Origin: an uncultured Gammaproteobacteria bacterium
Lineage (GTDB): Bacteria > Pseudomonadota > Gammaproteobacteria > GCA-001735895
Assembly (NCBI GenBank): GCA_947260025.1
Contig: CAMYON010000006.1
Location: 52,050-116,049, forward strand
Length of the DNA: 64,000 bases
Direction of reading: 5' to 3'
How positions within the stretch are numbered: the stretch's first letter is position 1; each line of letters begins with the position of its first letter. The notes below the pieces were generated by a model. The model saw only the letters and a program-made list of their open reading frames with translations, did not search any database and was not told the origin of the DNA. Positions 1 through 11,155 of the stretch are shown here, one piece after another. A program made the translations under genes and the position numbers.

Positions 1-1588
1 GCGCTCCCTCGTAAAAGTAAGCCGACGCCAGCCGGTTGTAACGATTCGCCTGGCTGCCCGGCATGTCGGGATAATAAGCCACGTCGAAGGCGCGCGATTC
101 ACAAAATGCCAGCAGGCTTTCGATATTCGCGGCGTCGATGACGCCGTTTTTGATCAGCAGGGTGCTAGTCTGCAAACCGCGAATCAGTAGCAGCCGCCGG
201 GAAGCATCCTCGATCCCGTTGCGTTCGAGTGCCTCGATCGCGGTTGCCAGTAACTTCAGGCTGTCTCGCGGTGGCAGTTTGATCCAGCGCGTGAGCGCCA
301 TAAAGCCGTTGGCTTCGAGCCTCGACAGGGCCTGCTGCAGGGCCTCGATGGTATACAGGTAGTTTTCATTTAGACCGTGCACGCCGCCGGCCGAACCGGC
401 GAAGGAATCGAGCATCGGCACCTGGATCAGATCGTAGGTGGCGCTGCCCTGCTGCAGAAATCCACGCGCCTCGGCAAGCTGCAGCCTGACGCGCTCATGA
501 TCGTAAAGTCCGCCACTGAATTCGGCGAAGCGGTCGCGTACCAGGTCGACAACCTGGGGATTGAGCTCGACCGCGTCGACCTGCTCGACCTCGTGATAAA
601 GGGCCTGCAACACGTCGGCGCCGCCACCGGCGCCGAGCACCAGCACCCTGCGGGGCTGCGCCAGATGGTAGGGAAGCGCCGAGGTCAGGTCATCGAGATA
701 AGCCAGCTCGCTGCGTATACCGCGGTAGCGGGTAATTGCCGTCATGCCGCCGGCGTCGGTAAACAATCCGAGCTGCGGCGGCGGTTCGCCCCGGGCATTA
801 AGGCTTAGCCCGGGCGCGTGGCGCAGCGGCAGCTGCGGGCTTTCGATGACCTGCAGTAAGCCGAGCGGGCTGAAACGCGTTTCGATTATCTGAGTGCCCG
901 GTATCCGTAACAGCTGGCTGAGTTCCTTGTATGGCGAAACCCGGGGCTCGGTCCAGCTAGCCGGCAGCTGGTGCAGCACCAGCAGCGCCACGACGAATGC
1001 GACCAGGGCAGGCCAGGCCCTGCCGCGGCATTCGATCCAGACCGCCGTCGCGGCAGCAGCGCCAAGCATCGCAACCAGCACCAGTGCCTGCCACGGGGAC
1101 GTCAGGAAAAGGATGCCGATGATGCCGAGCGCACCGATCCCGGCACCCAGCAGGTCGGCGGCGTAGATACGCGCCAGCCGGCTGCGAAATTCGATCAGCG
1201 CCATGCCGATCAGGTTGGCGGCGAAAAAAAACGGCAGGGTCAGTAACAGGATTACGAGCGCCAGGCGTAACCAGTGATGAGGATCCCAGACGAGTTCTTC
1301 GGGATTGAAGGAAATACGCTGCGCCAATCCGAAGCCGAGCATTGCGGTGAGCGCAAACAGGCCGGCCTGGCTGGTCGCAAAAATGCGAAAATGACCGGCC
1401 AGGCGCGGGGCTGCAAATACCAGCAGGCTGCCGCTAACGCCAAAACCCAGCAGTGCGATGCTGACAACCAGGTAGGCAAAGTGGTGCCACTGGATCAGCG
1501 AAAACAGCGCCATCAGCAGGACTTCGTAGGCCAGTACCGCCGCGGATATCAGGGCAATGGCAATCCGGGGCTGCGAGGCTGGATTCAC
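1..1588 (-). CDS. Spermine/spermidine synthase-like protein with N-terminal multi-TM domain (partial, runs off left edge)
   Basis: Reverse frame open from a GTG at 1586-1588 to the window edge; N-terminal hydrophobic helices (VNPASQPRIAIALISAAVLAYEVLLMALFS...), then nucleotide-binding motif RVLVLGAGGGADVLQALYHEVEQVDAVELNP typical of the spermidine synthase fold. Confidence 0.75.
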   Translation of the reverse strand, partial: MNPASQPRIAIALISAAVLAYEVLLMALFSLIQWHHFAYLVVSIALLGFGVSGSLLVFAAPRLAGHFRIFATSQAGLFALTAMLGFGLAQRISFNPEELVWDPHHWLRLALVILLLTLPFFFAANLIGMALIEFRSRLARIYAADLLGAGIGALGIIGILFLTSPWQALVLVAMLGAAAATAVWIECRGRAWPALVAFVVALLVLHQLPASWTEPRVSPYKELSQLLRIPGTQIIETRFSPLGLLQVIESPQLPLRHAPGLSLNARGEPPPQLGLFTDAGGMTAITRYRGIRSELAYLDDLTSALPYHLAQPRRVLVLGAGGGADVLQALYHEVEQVDAVELNPQVVDLVRDRFAEFSGGLYDHERVRLQLAEARGFLQQGSATYDLIQVPMLDSFAGSAGGVHGLNENYLYTIEALQQALSRLEANGFMALTRWIKLPPRDSLKLLATAIEALERNGIEDASRRLLLIRGLQTSTLLIKNGVIDAANIESLLAFCESRAFDVAYYPDMPGSQANRYNRLASAYFYEGA

Positions 1589-1595
1589 GCGCGGA

Positions 1596-2390
1596 CTAGT
1601 GGCTGCCGGTGAGCGGCACGAATCTGACCGGCAGGACCTGGCGCGTGACCACTTCCTCCTGGTTGATGCGCGTGATCAGAATCAATTCCTGGGTCGAAAA
1701 CCGGCTGCCGACAGGAATGATCATTTTGCCACCGACGGCAAGCTGTTTAACCAGGGGCGGTGGAATATGGCTCGCGGCAGCGGTTACGATGATTGCATCG
1801 AAGGGCGCCTGCTCGTTCCAGCCGTAATAGCCATCGCCGATGCGCGTTTCGACGTTCTCATAGCCGAGGCGTTGCAGCAAGGCCTGGGCCCGTTGTCCGA
1901 GCGCTTCGATGATCTCGATGCTCCAGACGCGGGTGTCGAGGGCGGCCAGTATCGCCGCCTGGTAGCCGGATCCGGTACCGATTTCGAGCACTTTTTGTCC
2001 CGGCTCGAGTTCCAGCAGATCGGTCATGATGGCAACTATGTACGGCTGGGAAATGGTTTGACCATGGCCGATGGGTAACGGACGATTACGGTAAGCCTGG
2101 TCGACCACGTCGGCTGGCACGAATTCATGCCGCGGCACCCGGTTCATCACGTCGAGCACGCGCTCGTCGAGCGCCGCGCGTTTCAGGTAGGCGCTGGTAG
2201 CACGCACGTCGGATTCGATCAGGCGTATCATGTTTTTGCGCTGCACCTGGTAACTGTCGCCAGCGACAGCGCTGCCTGGCACCTGGATAAAACTGGCCGT
2301 GGCCAGCAAGGCACCCACGGCCGACAGGATGAGGTTACGATAAAAGACAAATCCAGACATCGTTAATACTATTGCCTGTATCCTTAGCAT
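1596..2390 (-). CDS. pcm: Protein-L-isoaspartate O-methyltransferase, with N-terminal signal/TM segment
   Basis: ORF 264 aa; VPRHEFVP, GHGQTISQPYIVAIMTDLLEL, VLEIGTGSGYQAAILA motifs of the PCMT family. Confidence 0.9.
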   Translation of the reverse strand: MLRIQAIVLTMSGFVFYRNLILSAVGALLATASFIQVPGSAVAGDSYQVQRKNMIRLIESDVRATSAYLKRAALDERVLDVMNRVPRHEFVPADVVDQAYRNRPLPIGHGQTISQPYIVAIMTDLLELEPGQKVLEIGTGSGYQAAILAALDTRVWSIEIIEALGQRAQALLQRLGYENVETRIGDGYYGWNEQAPFDAIIVTAAASHIPPPLVKQLAVGGKMIIPVGSRFSTQELILITRINQEEVVTRQVLPVRFVPLTGSH

Positions 2391-2410
2391 TCAGGAAACC
2401 GATTATAAGC

Positions 2411-3163
2411 GTGAAACCCTACGTCGCCAATTTCCGTTTTTACGAGGAGCTCAACGATTTCCTCGAACCCGGCCGTCATAAAAAAACCATCGAGTATCGA
2501 TTCGATGGCCGGCCCGCGATCAAGGATCCGATCGAAAGGCTCGGCGTGCCGCATAGCGAAATCGATTTGATCGTGGTCAACAGCGAGTCGGTGGGCTTCG
2601 ATTACCGGCTGGAAAACGGCGATCGGGTCGCCGTGTACCCGGTATTCGAGAGCCTCGATATCTCACCGCTGCAGCACCTGCGCGCCCGACCCCTGCGCGT
2701 TACCCGATTTATGGTCGACGTTAACCTCGGCAAGCTCGCACGGCGTCTGCGCATGCTGGGATTCGACACCGCTTACAGCAATTCTCTGCAAGATGCCGAA
2801 ATTGTCGATCTCGCCGCTCGCGAGCAACGAATCATACTGACACGCGATCGGCGCCTGCTGTTGCGCAAGGCTGTCACGCACGGTTACTGGGTGCGTTCGG
2901 ATGATCCCGATACCCAGCTGGTGGAGGTTATGCAGCGACTCGACCTGTTATCGCAGGTAGAGCCCCTGCGACGTTGCCTGGTCTGCAACGGAAAAATCGA
3001 AAGCGTCGAGCGGGAGCAGGTCTGGTCCAGCCTGGAGCCGCTGACGCGCCGCTACTACCGCGAGTTTTATCGCTGCTCGGGCTGCCACAAGGTTTACTGG
3101 GAAGGCTCGCATGTCGAGCACATGAGTGACGTTATCCGTCGCCTGATCGAGCCTCGCGCTTAG
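2411..3163 (+). CDS. Mut7-C ubiquitin-like + Mut7-C PIN-like RNase domain protein
   Basis: N-terminal ubiquitin-like stretch (VKPYVANFRFYEELNDFL...), then FMVDVNLGKLARRLRMLGFDT...ILTRDRRLL and a CxxC...CxxC zinc ribbon; GTG start at 2411 chosen. Confidence 0.75.
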   Translation: MKPYVANFRFYEELNDFLEPGRHKKTIEYRFDGRPAIKDPIERLGVPHSEIDLIVVNSESVGFDYRLENGDRVAVYPVFESLDISPLQHLRARPLRVTRFMVDVNLGKLARRLRMLGFDTAYSNSLQDAEIVDLAAREQRIILTRDRRLLLRKAVTHGYWVRSDDPDTQLVEVMQRLDLLSQVEPLRRCLVCNGKIESVEREQVWSSLEPLTRRYYREFYRCSGCHKVYWEGSHVEHMSDVIRRLIEPRA

Positions 3164-3341
3164 CGCGTTCGAGATCGCGCTCGCACAGCTCGATGTTAGC
3201 GCGCAGCTGCCGGGCACGGTGTTCTAGCTCATGCGAGGAACCGCGCTCCAGCGCGTCACGCACGCGCCGCAATTCGTGCTGTAAGGCGGCGATTTCCTGG
3301 CGTAACTCTTTTTCGGCTGACATCGATCGAGACTTTTTCAC
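3132..3341 (-). CDS. Small coiled-coil hypothetical protein
   Basis: 69 aa ORF, charged heptad-like sequence (KELRQEIAALQHELRRVRDALERG); convergently overlaps the previous gene by about 30 nt. Confidence 0.45.
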   Translation of the reverse strand: MKKSRSMSAEKELRQEIAALQHELRRVRDALERGSSHELEHRARQLRANIELCERDLERAKREARSGDG

Positions 3342-3472
3342 AGAAGCGGCCCAAGTGTAACAGCCGGGCGTGGATCGGGCGCAACAGGGCTAGTGTCGAT
3401 TATCCATTTTGACCAGGCTGAAATCGGGGGCGATATGGTGTAAATTGCCGCCACTCGAACCCAGGAAATGCC

Positions 3473-4168
3473 ATGCCAGATTACCAGATAGCCCCGTCGA
3501 TCCTGTCCGCCGACTTTGCGCGGCTCGGCGAAGAAGTCGATAACGTGCTCGCCGCGGGCGCAGATATCGTGCATTTCGACGTCATGGATAACCATTACGT
3601 GCCCAACCTGACTATCGGCCCGCTGGTGTGCGAGGCCCTGCGCAAGCATGGCGTCGAGGCGCCGATCGACGTGCACCTGATGGTCAAGCCGGTGGATCGT
3701 ATCATCCCCGATTTTGCCAGCGCCGGCGCGAGTTACATTACCTTCCATCCCGAGGCCTCGGAACACATCGACCGCAGCCTGTCGCTGATTCGCGACAGCG
3801 GCTGTCGTTCGGGCCTCGTATTCAATCCCGCAACGCCGCTGAGTTATCTCGAACACGTGCTCGACAAGGTCGACATGGTGCTGCTGATGTCGGTCAACCC
3901 GGGTTTCGGCGGGCAGAGTTTTATCCCGGCAACGCTCGACAAGCTGCGAGCGGCGCGGCGCATCATCGACGAGTCCGGCTTCGACATCCGGCTCGAAATC
4001 GACGGTGGCGTCAAGGTCGACAATATCGCGGAGATTGCAGCCGCCGGTGCCGATACCTTCGTTTCGGGTTCCGGCATATTCGGTTGCGCCGGGGACGACG
4101 ATCCGCACCGCTATGACAGCATTCTGCGGCAAATGCGCGTTGAACTGGAGCGGGCCGCCTCGATCTAA
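3473..4168 (+). CDS. rpe: Ribulose-phosphate 3-epimerase
   Basis: [53 protein letters not shown] motifs. Confidence 0.97.
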   Translation: MPDYQIAPSILSADFARLGEEVDNVLAAGADIVHFDVMDNHYVPNLTIGPLVCEALRKHGVEAPIDVHLMVKPVDRIIPDFASAGASYITFHPEASEHIDRSLSLIRDSGCRSGLVFNPATPLSYLEHVLDKVDMVLLMSVNPGFGGQSFIPATLDKLRAARRIIDESGFDIRLEIDGGVKVDNIAEIAAAGADTFVSGSGIFGCAGDDDPHRYDSILRQMRVELERAASI

Positions 4169-4243
4169 TCGCGGGTAATTAGTCGTGGCCATGCCCGGAA
4201 TGCTGTGATAGATTCTGCAGCCTGACTGTTATAGTTATTCGAG

Positions 4244-4297
4244 ATGACTCAAGAACGTTTACAGAAAATCGAGGGTATCCAAAGCTGGCGATGGTGA
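4244..4297 (+). CDS. trpL: Candidate trp operon leader peptide MTQERLQKIEGIQSWRW*
   Basis: 17-codon ORF ending TGG CGA TGG TGA, 54 nt upstream of the trpE ATG; short hairpin GCGAT-GGTG-ATCGC (4288-4301) overlaps the last Trp codon and stop. Confidence 0.5.
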   Translation: MTQERLQKIEGIQSWRW

Positions 4298-4351
4298 TCG
4301 CGAGCCGTTGTTCCCTGTATCCGTTTTCTGTTCACCGTTTAAGAGTCACTC

Positions 4352-5860
4352 ATGAACCTCAAGCAATTCAATCAAATCAGGCGTGATTACAACCGCATCC
4401 CGCTGGTGCGCGAAATCTTCGCCGATCTCGATACCCCGCTAAGCGCATACCTGAAGCTCGCCGACGAGCCCTACAGCTACCTGTTCGAATCGGTACAGGG
4501 TGGCGAGAAATGGGGGCGCTATTCGATCATCGGTATGGCCTGCAACACTCGCATCAAGGTGCTCGGCAGGCGCGTCATGATCGAGGTCGATGACCACGTC
4601 GTCAGCGAACGGGAAACCGATGACCCGCTGAAGTTCATCGAGGAATACCTGAATTCTTTCCGGGTTGCCGAAGCCGAGTGCCTGCCCAAGTTTCATGGCG
4701 GACTGGTGGGTTATTTCGGTTACGATACGATTCGCTATATCGAGCCAAAGCTGGCGGTCTGCCCCAATCCCGACAAGCACGAGACACCCGATATCCTGTT
4801 GATGCTCAGCGACCGGCTGGTGGTGTTCGATAACCTGTCTTCGCGAATGTTTTTGATCGTGCACGTCGATCCGTCGGAGCAGGACGCCTGGGAACAGGGT
4901 CAGCGCCAGCTTGGCGAGCTCGAGGCCAGGCTCAAGGCGGTGCGGCTGGAGGATAATCCGAGCGTGTCGGAGCAGGCCGTCAGTGAACATGACTTCACTT
5001 CCGAGTTTACCCAGGAGGGTTTCGAGTCAGCGGTGGACAAGGCGCGCCAGTACATTATCGACGGCGATGCGATGCAGATCGTGTTGTCGCAGCGACTGTC
5101 GATTCCGTACCGCGCGTCACCGGTCAATCTCTACCGCGCGCTGCGCAGTCTCAACCCGTCGCCGTACCTCTATTATCTAAACCTCGGCGACCATCACGTG
5201 GTTGGTTCGTCACCCGAAATCCTGGTGCGGCTCGAGGACGAGGCGGTGACGGTACGACCGATCGCCGGCACCCGGCCGCGCGGCAAGTCGCCCGCCGAAG
5301 ACCTGGCGCTGGAGCAGGAGCTGCTCAGCGACCCGAAAGAGCTGGCCGAGCATCTGATGCTGATCGACCTCGGTCGCAACGATGCCGGTCGGGTGAGCCA
5401 GGTCGGCAGCGTGCGCCTGACCGAAAAAATGATCGTCGAGCATTATTCCCACGTGATGCATATCGTTTCCAATGTCGAGGGCCGGATCAAGCCCGACATG
5501 TCGGCATTCGACGTGTTGCGCGCTACCTTCCCGGCCGGCACGGTATCGGGCGCGCCCAAAATCAGGGCGATGGAGATCATCGACGAGCTGGAGCCGGTCA
5601 AGCGCGGCATTTATTCCGGTGCGGTCGGCTATATCTCGTGGAGTGGCAACATGGACACCGCGATTGCGATTCGTACCGCGGTGATCAAGGATGAGCAGCT
5701 CTACATACAGGCCGGCGCAGGAATCGTTTATGATTCGGTGCCGCAGAATGAATGGGCGGAAACCATGAACAAGGGGCGTGCGATCTTCCGCGCGGTGGCG
5801 ATGGCCGAGGCCGGCCTGCCGTCGCGTGACCCCTGCGCCGATGACGATGGGGAGGCGTAG
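4352..5860 (+). CDS. trpE: Anthranilate synthase component I
   Basis: 502 aa; [47 protein letters not shown] motifs. Confidence 0.98.
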   Translation: MNLKQFNQIRRDYNRIPLVREIFADLDTPLSAYLKLADEPYSYLFESVQGGEKWGRYSIIGMACNTRIKVLGRRVMIEVDDHVVSERETDDPLKFIEEYLNSFRVAEAECLPKFHGGLVGYFGYDTIRYIEPKLAVCPNPDKHETPDILLMLSDRLVVFDNLSSRMFLIVHVDPSEQDAWEQGQRQLGELEARLKAVRLEDNPSVSEQAVSEHDFTSEFTQEGFESAVDKARQYIIDGDAMQIVLSQRLSIPYRASPVNLYRALRSLNPSPYLYYLNLGDHHVVGSSPEILVRLEDEAVTVRPIAGTRPRGKSPAEDLALEQELLSDPKELAEHLMLIDLGRNDAGRVSQVGSVRLTEKMIVEHYSHVMHIVSNVEGRIKPDMSAFDVLRATFPAGTVSGAPKIRAMEIIDELEPVKRGIYSGAVGYISWSGNMDTAIAIRTAVIKDEQLYIQAGAGIVYDSVPQNEWAETMNKGRAIFRAVAMAEAGLPSRDPCADDDGEA

Positions 5861-5862
5861 TC

Positions 5863-6453
5863 ATGAAAGTCCTGATGATCGATAACTACGACTCTTTCAC
5901 TTACAACCTGGTGCAATACCTGGGAGAACTCGAGGCTGAAGTCGAAGTGGTGCGCAACGATCAGATCGGCATCGACCGGGTAGCGGCGACCGATGCCAGC
6001 CACGTCATGGTTTCACCGGGTCCCTGTACCCCGAACGAGGCCGGCATATCGATGGCCGCGATCGAAACGCTTGCCGGTAAAAAGCCGATCCTGGGCGTGT
6101 GCCTGGGGCATCAGAGTATCGGCCAGGTGTTCGGTGGTGAAATTGTGCATGCGCGCAAAATCATGCACGGTAAAACTTCACCCGTGTTTCATAACGGCGT
6201 CGGAGTTTTTGCGGGGCTGGAAAGCCCTTTTATCGCAACCCGCTACCACTCGCTGGTGATCGACCGGGACTCGGTTCCGGACTGTCTCGAAGTCACCGCC
6301 TGGACCGAGGATGACGACGGCGGGATCGACGAAATAATGGGTGTGCGGCACAGGGAAATGCAGATCGAGGGGGTGCAGTTTCACCCGGAGTCGATTCTGA
6401 CCGATAATGGCCACGCCCTGTTACGCAATTTTCTTGAACAGGACATCACATAG
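5863..6453 (+). CDS. trpG: Anthranilate synthase component II (glutamine amidotransferase)
   Basis: [43 protein letters not shown]. Confidence 0.98.
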   Translation: MKVLMIDNYDSFTYNLVQYLGELEAEVEVVRNDQIGIDRVAATDASHVMVSPGPCTPNEAGISMAAIETLAGKKPILGVCLGHQSIGQVFGGEIVHARKIMHGKTSPVFHNGVGVFAGLESPFIATRYHSLVIDRDSVPDCLEVTAWTEDDDGGIDEIMGVRHREMQIEGVQFHPESILTDNGHALLRNFLEQDIT

Positions 6454-6461
6454 GGGGAGCG

Positions 6462-7475
6462 GTGGATATCCAGACAGCAATCAAATCGATGATCGCCCGA
6501 CAGGATCTGAGTGGCGACGACATGACCTCGGTGATGAGGCAAATCATGACCGGCGAGTGCACCGCTTCGCAGATCGGTGGTTTCCTGGTGGGCCTGCACA
6601 TGAAGGGCGAGACCGTCGATGAGATTTCCGCCGCCGCGAAAGTCATGCGCGAGTTGGCGACCCGGGTCGAGGTCGATACCGATCGCCTGGTCGACACGGC
6701 CGGCACCGGCGGCGATTCGTCGGGCAGTTTCAATATTTCGACCGCGAGCGCACTGGTGGCGGCCGCGGCGGGTGCGAGGGTAGCGAAACACGGCAATCGC
6801 TCCATGACCAGCAAGTCCGGCAGCGCCGACGTGCTCGAGGCCGCCGGCGTCAAGCTCGATATACCCCCGGAAAAAGTAGCCGCATGCATAAACAGTGTTG
6901 GCGTTGGGTTCATGTTCGCACCGGCGCATCACGGCGCGATGAAACATGCCATCGGTGCACGCAAGGAACTGGCGGTGCGCACCGTGTTCAACGTGCTCGG
7001 GCCGTTGACCAATCCGGCCGGCGCGCCGAACCAGGTCATTGGTGTATTCCACGCCGACCTGGTCGAGCTGATGGCCAACGTGCTGAAACAGCTGGGCAGC
7101 AGGCATGTCATGGTCGTGCACGCGGAGGACGGCATGGATGAAATCAGTATATCGGCGCCGACGCGGGTGGCCGAACTGAAGGCCGGCGAGGTCCGCAGCT
7201 ACACCGTGACCCCAGCCGATTTCGGCATGCAAACCGCTTCCCTGGACGAGCTGCGAGTCGGTTCCGCCGAGGAAAGCCTGGCGATGATTCGTGGCGTGTT
7301 CGCGGACAATCCCGGACCGGCGCGCGATATCGTCTGCCTCAATGCCGGTGCCGCCATTTACGTGGCAGGATGCGCGGATTCGCTGGCGGCGGGGATCGAG
7401 GCCGCGCAGGTCGCGATCAGCAGCGGCAGGGCGGCCGAGGTACTGCAAAACCTGGTGACCGAGACCAACGCCTGA
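6462..7475 (+). CDS. trpD: Anthranilate phosphoribosyltransferase
   Basis: [50 protein letters not shown]. Confidence 0.98.
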   Translation: MDIQTAIKSMIARQDLSGDDMTSVMRQIMTGECTASQIGGFLVGLHMKGETVDEISAAAKVMRELATRVEVDTDRLVDTAGTGGDSSGSFNISTASALVAAAAGARVAKHGNRSMTSKSGSADVLEAAGVKLDIPPEKVAACINSVGVGFMFAPAHHGAMKHAIGARKELAVRTVFNVLGPLTNPAGAPNQVIGVFHADLVELMANVLKQLGSRHVMVVHAEDGMDEISISAPTRVAELKAGEVRSYTVTPADFGMQTASLDELRVGSAEESLAMIRGVFADNPGPARDIVCLNAGAAIYVAGCADSLAAGIEAAQVAISSGRAAEVLQNLVTETNA

Positions 7476-8278
7476 TGGGAGCATCGCGACCGGATATCCT
7501 GAACAAGATCCTGGCGCGCAAGCACCAGGAAATCGAGGCGCGTCAACAGCAGCAATCCGTGGCCAGCCTGCAGCAGCAGGCCGAGCGGGCATCGGCCCCG
7601 CGAGGTTTCGTGGCGGCGCTGCAGTCGCGTGTCGCTCGAGGCCAGTCCGCGGTCATCGCCGAAATCAAGAAAGCCTCGCCGAGCAAGGGTGTGATTCGCG
7701 AAAACTTCGACGCCGTCGAAATCGCCAGGTCCTACCAGGCGGGCGGTGCGAGTTGCCTGTCGGTGCTCACCGACCGGGATTTTTTCCAGGGCCACGAGGA
7801 TTTCCTGGTAGCGGCGCGTGCCGCCTGCGAATTACCGGTCATACGCAAGGATTTCATCGTCGATCCCTACCAGGTTGTCGAATCGCGCGCCATCGGTGCC
7901 GACTGCATCCTGCTGATCGTCGCCGCGCTCGAGGATGCCGCGCTGGCGGATTTACATTCGATGGCTTGCTCGCTGGGCATGGATGTACTGGTAGAGGTGC
8001 ACGATCGCGATGAGCTCGAGCGGGCGCTGCGACTCGACCTGGCGTTGATCGGTATCAACAACCGCGACTTGCGTACTTTCGACACCAGCCTCGATACCAC
8101 GATCGATATGCTCGATGCGATCCCCGAAAATTGCCTGGTGGTGACCGAAAGCGGGATTCACAGCCGGGATGACGTTGCGCAGATGCGCCAGCACGGCGTG
8201 CATGCTTTCCTCGTCGGCGAGGCCTTCATGCGTAAACTCGATCCCGGGCAGGGACTTAGAGCTTTATTCAGTGATTGA
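7475..8278 (+). CDS. trpC: Indole-3-glycerol phosphate synthase
   Basis: [47 protein letters not shown] overlaps the trpD stop (TGATG). Confidence 0.97.
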   Translation: MGASRPDILNKILARKHQEIEARQQQQSVASLQQQAERASAPRGFVAALQSRVARGQSAVIAEIKKASPSKGVIRENFDAVEIARSYQAGGASCLSVLTDRDFFQGHEDFLVAARAACELPVIRKDFIVDPYQVVESRAIGADCILLIVAALEDAALADLHSMACSLGMDVLVEVHDRDELERALRLDLALIGINNRDLRTFDTSLDTTIDMLDAIPENCLVVTESGIHSRDDVAQMRQHGVHAFLVGEAFMRKLDPGQGLRALFSD

Positions 8279-8282
8279 GCGT

Positions 8283-8307
8283 CATCCTGTGGCCTGGCCG
8301 CGGGATG
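8283..8307. terminator. Stem-loop between convergent trpC and crp
   Basis: CATCCTGTGGC-CTG-GCCGCGGGATG, 11-bp stem including two G-U pairs; only a short T tract follows. Confidence 0.45.
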
Positions 8308-8313
8308 GCAGTT

Positions 8314-8961
8314 TTAGCGTGTGCCGAAAACGACGATGGTTTTACCGTGCGCGGAAATCAGCCCGTCTTCTTCGAGCGTCTTCATGACGCGGCCAGCCAT
8401 TTCGCGTGAGCAGCCGACGATCTTGGCGATCTCCTGACGCGTAATCTTGATTTGCATGCCGTCCGGGTGGGTGATCGCGTCCGGCTCGCGCGCCAGGTCG
8501 AGCAAAGTGCGCGCGACGCGACCGGTGACATCCATAAACGCGAGGTTACTGACTTTGCGGCTGGTATTGCGCAGACGGCTTGCCAGCTGGGAAGATAACT
8601 GGAACAGGATTTCGGGAGTCTCCCGGGCCAGTTGCATGAACTGGTTATAGTGAATTTCGGCGACTTCGCAGGCGGTGCGGGTAATTACCCAGGCGCTGCG
8701 CCTGGTATCTTCTTCGAACAGGCCCATTTCGCCAAAGAAATCTCCGGGATTCAGGTAGGCGAGCACAATTTCGTTACAGTCCTCGTCTTCGATAACTACG
8801 CTGACCGAACCGTCGATGATATAGTACAGCGTCTCCGACTCGTCCCCGGCATGAATAATGGTGCTGCGTGCCGCGTATTTCTTGGCGTGGCAGTGATGCA
8901 GGAAATTATCCAGCGCGGGATTCTGGCGCGGTATGACTTTTGTGATCGGGTTAACTGACAT
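8314..8961 (-). CDS. crp: cAMP receptor protein / Vfr-type transcriptional regulator
   Basis: Cyclic-nucleotide-binding domain ([37 protein letters not shown]) and C-terminal HTH ([29 protein letters not shown]); the annotated 303 aa ORF is over-extended, start placed at MSVNPITK. Confidence 0.95.
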   Translation of the reverse strand: MSVNPITKVIPRQNPALDNFLHHCHAKKYAARSTIIHAGDESETLYYIIDGSVSVVIEDEDCNEIVLAYLNPGDFFGEMGLFEEDTRRSAWVITRTACEVAEIHYNQFMQLARETPEILFQLSSQLASRLRNTSRKVSNLAFMDVTGRVARTLLDLAREPDAITHPDGMQIKITRQEIAKIVGCSREMAGRVMKTLEEDGLISAHGKTIVVFGTR

Positions 8962-9035
8962 CTCTAAATTATCTGATCCAACTAGAGTTAAAACATAGCA
9001 CAAAAATTTAAATTCAACAGCAATAGGTTTTATCA

Positions 9036-9452
9036 ATGAAGTGCAGGGTAAAGTGGCTCGACCACATGTCTTTCGTGGGTGAATCCGGCAGTGGTCACTC
9101 GGTGGTGATGGACGGCGCGCCCGAGGCCGGCGGTCGTGATCTCGGCATACGGCCGATGGAAATGCTGCTGCTGGGGCTGGGCGGCTGTACCGCGTTCGAC
9201 GTGGTGTCGATTCTGCACAAATCACGCCAGCAAATCACCGATTGCGAGGTCGAGATCGAAGCCGAACGCGCCACCGATATTCCCAAGGTTTTTACCAAGA
9301 TCCACGTGCATTTCATAGTCAGCGGCAAAGACCTGGACCCGGGCAGGGTCGCGAGGGCAGTCGAACTATCCGCCGACAAGTACTGTTCGGCCTCGCGCAT
9401 GCTGGGGAAGGTGGCCGAAATCACCCACGACTTCGAGATTCGCGAACCTTAG
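9036..9452 (+). CDS. OsmC family protein (YhfA-like)
   Basis: [29 protein letters not shown]..., [11 protein letters not shown]; divergent from crp. Confidence 0.9.
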   Translation: MKCRVKWLDHMSFVGESGSGHSVVMDGAPEAGGRDLGIRPMEMLLLGLGGCTAFDVVSILHKSRQQITDCEVEIEAERATDIPKVFTKIHVHFIVSGKDLDPGRVARAVELSADKYCSASRMLGKVAEITHDFEIREP

Positions 9453-9487
9453 ACTTCAGGTTAGCCCCGGAGGCTAGCGGATACGAG

Positions 9488-10126
9488 CTAGATCCGGTAG
9501 GCGGTGAAAGTCATGATTTTACTGACCAGCGTCATCGCCTGTTTGACCGGTTGCGGCAGTTCGGCGGCACCGGCCTGCGCCGCGCTTTCGGCGTGTTGCA
9601 GTTCGTCCGCGCGCATCGCCTCGATGATTGCGCGGCTGCGTCGATCCTGTTGCGGCAGCGATTCGAGATGTCGGTCGAGATGGCCACAGACCTGTTGTTC
9701 GGTTTCCTTGACGAATCCGAGGCTCCACTTATCACCGGCCGCGCCCGCGAGCGCGCCGATCGTGAATGAACCCCAGTACCAGACGCCGTCGAGCAGACTG
9801 CGTGGTTGATTGAGTTCACCCAGTCGGCGTTGGCACCAGTTCAGATGCTCGTTCTCTTCTTGCGCGGCGTGGTTCATCGCTTCGCTTAGCGCCTGTTTGC
9901 GAGCGGTTAGCGCCTGGCCGCGATAAAGCCCTTGCGCGGCAACTTCACCGGCGTTATTGACCCGCATCAATCCGGCGATATGCGCACGTTCCTGTTCCGA
10001 TAGTTCCGCTTGCTCGGCCGCGTCAGCCGGGTAGGGTCGCTCGGCCGCCGCCGGGCGCAGATGGCAGGTGCTGAGGCCGTGCTGAAGTTCGTCGAGTAGC
10101 CGGTCGGTAAGGCTTAATTTTCGCAT
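9488..10126 (-). CDS. coq7: 3-demethoxyubiquinol 3-hydroxylase (Coq7/UbiF-type di-iron)
   Basis: MRVNNAGEVAAQGLYRGQALTAR, AQEENEHLNWCQRRL motifs of Coq7. Confidence 0.95.
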   Translation of the reverse strand: MRKLSLTDRLLDELQHGLSTCHLRPAAAERPYPADAAEQAELSEQERAHIAGLMRVNNAGEVAAQGLYRGQALTARKQALSEAMNHAAQEENEHLNWCQRRLGELNQPRSLLDGVWYWGSFTIGALAGAAGDKWSLGFVKETEQQVCGHLDRHLESLPQQDRRSRAIIEAMRADELQHAESAAQAGAAELPQPVKQAMTLVSKIMTFTAYRI

Positions 10127-10322
10127 CGAGGTACCTCGAAAAAGGTGCTGAGAAAATGGTTTCAGAAGGCGTATTATCGATTAAGTCGGGCTATTATTCC
10201 AAGCCGCGGAATATCCCCGGAAAACAGGGTTTTACGGCTTGTAAAGCACCGATTTATCCGTTAGTATTCGCGCCCTTTGTTACAGAAGTCAAGGCCTTAA
10301 TCGGCTGTAAGCAGGAATTATT

Positions 10323-10751
10323 ATGAAAACCTTCAGCGCAAAATCTGAATCGGTAAAACGCGACTGGTACGTCATCGATGCCACCGACAAAGTGCTCGGT
10401 CGCCTGTCGACCGAAGTCGCGCGTCGTTTACGCGGCAAGCACAAGCCCGAATACACGCCCCATGTCGATACCGGTGATTACATCATCGTGATCAATGCTG
10501 AAAAAATTCGCGTTACCGGCAACAAGGAAAACGACAAGATGTACCACCATCATACCGGGTACATCGGTAGCCTTAAGTCTACCAACCTGTCGAAGCTGCG
10601 CCAGGAGCATCCCGAACGCATTATCCAGCATTCGGTGAAGGGCATGCTGCCCAAGAATGCGTTGGGCCGCGCGATGTTCAAGAAACTGAAGGTATACGCG
10701 GGCGACGCCCACAACCACTCGGCGCAACAGCCCCAACCCCTCGAAATCTAA
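10323..10751 (+). CDS. rplM: 50S ribosomal protein L13
   Basis: [62 protein letters not shown]. Confidence 0.99.
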   Translation: MKTFSAKSESVKRDWYVIDATDKVLGRLSTEVARRLRGKHKPEYTPHVDTGDYIIVINAEKIRVTGNKENDKMYHHHTGYIGSLKSTNLSKLRQEHPERIIQHSVKGMLPKNALGRAMFKKLKVYAGDAHNHSAQQPQPLEI

Positions 10752-10762
10752 CAGGTCAAATC

Positions 10763-11155
10763 ATGGCAGCAGAACAATATTACGGTACCGGTCGTCGCAA
10801 GAGTTCGTCGGCAAGGGTTTATCTGAAATCCGGCAACGGTGCCATCACCATCAACAACCGCGGTATCGACCAGTACTTTGGCCGCGAAACCTCGCGCATG
10901 GTCGTGCGTCAACCGCTGCAAACCGTGGATTTGATTGATAAGTTCGACATCAATGTCAACGTTTCCGGTGGTGGCCCCAGCGGTCAGGCCGGTGCGATTC
11001 GTCTCGGCATCACCCGTGCGCTGCTGCAGTACGACGAGACTTTCCGCGAGGCGCTGCGTAAGGAAGGCTTCGTTACCCGTGACGCGCGTGAAGTCGAGCG
11101 TAAGAAGGTTGGGTTGCGTAAGGCCCGCCGCGGAGTCCAGTTCTCCAAGCGCTGA
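10763..11155 (+). CDS. rpsI: 30S ribosomal protein S9
   Basis: [34 protein letters not shown]...[17 protein letters not shown]. Confidence 0.99.
   Translation: MAAEQYYGTGRRKSSSARVYLKSGNGAITINNRGIDQYFGRETSRMVVRQPLQTVDLIDKFDINVNVSGGGPSGQAGAIRLGITRALLQYDETFREALRKEGFVTRDAREVERKKVGLRKARRGVQFSKR

Noticed and set aside
3338-4192. 284-aa minus-strand ORF
   Set aside because: Antisense to rpe, which has full family motifs; a high-GC shadow ORF.
6381-7592. 403-aa minus-strand ORF
   Set aside because: Antisense to trpD; low-complexity His/Arg/Gly-rich translation without recognisable domains.
8314-9225. 303-aa version of the Crp ORF
   Set aside because: The upstream 88 residues are non-conserved and overlap the divergent osmC gene; MSVNPITK at 8961 is the credible start.
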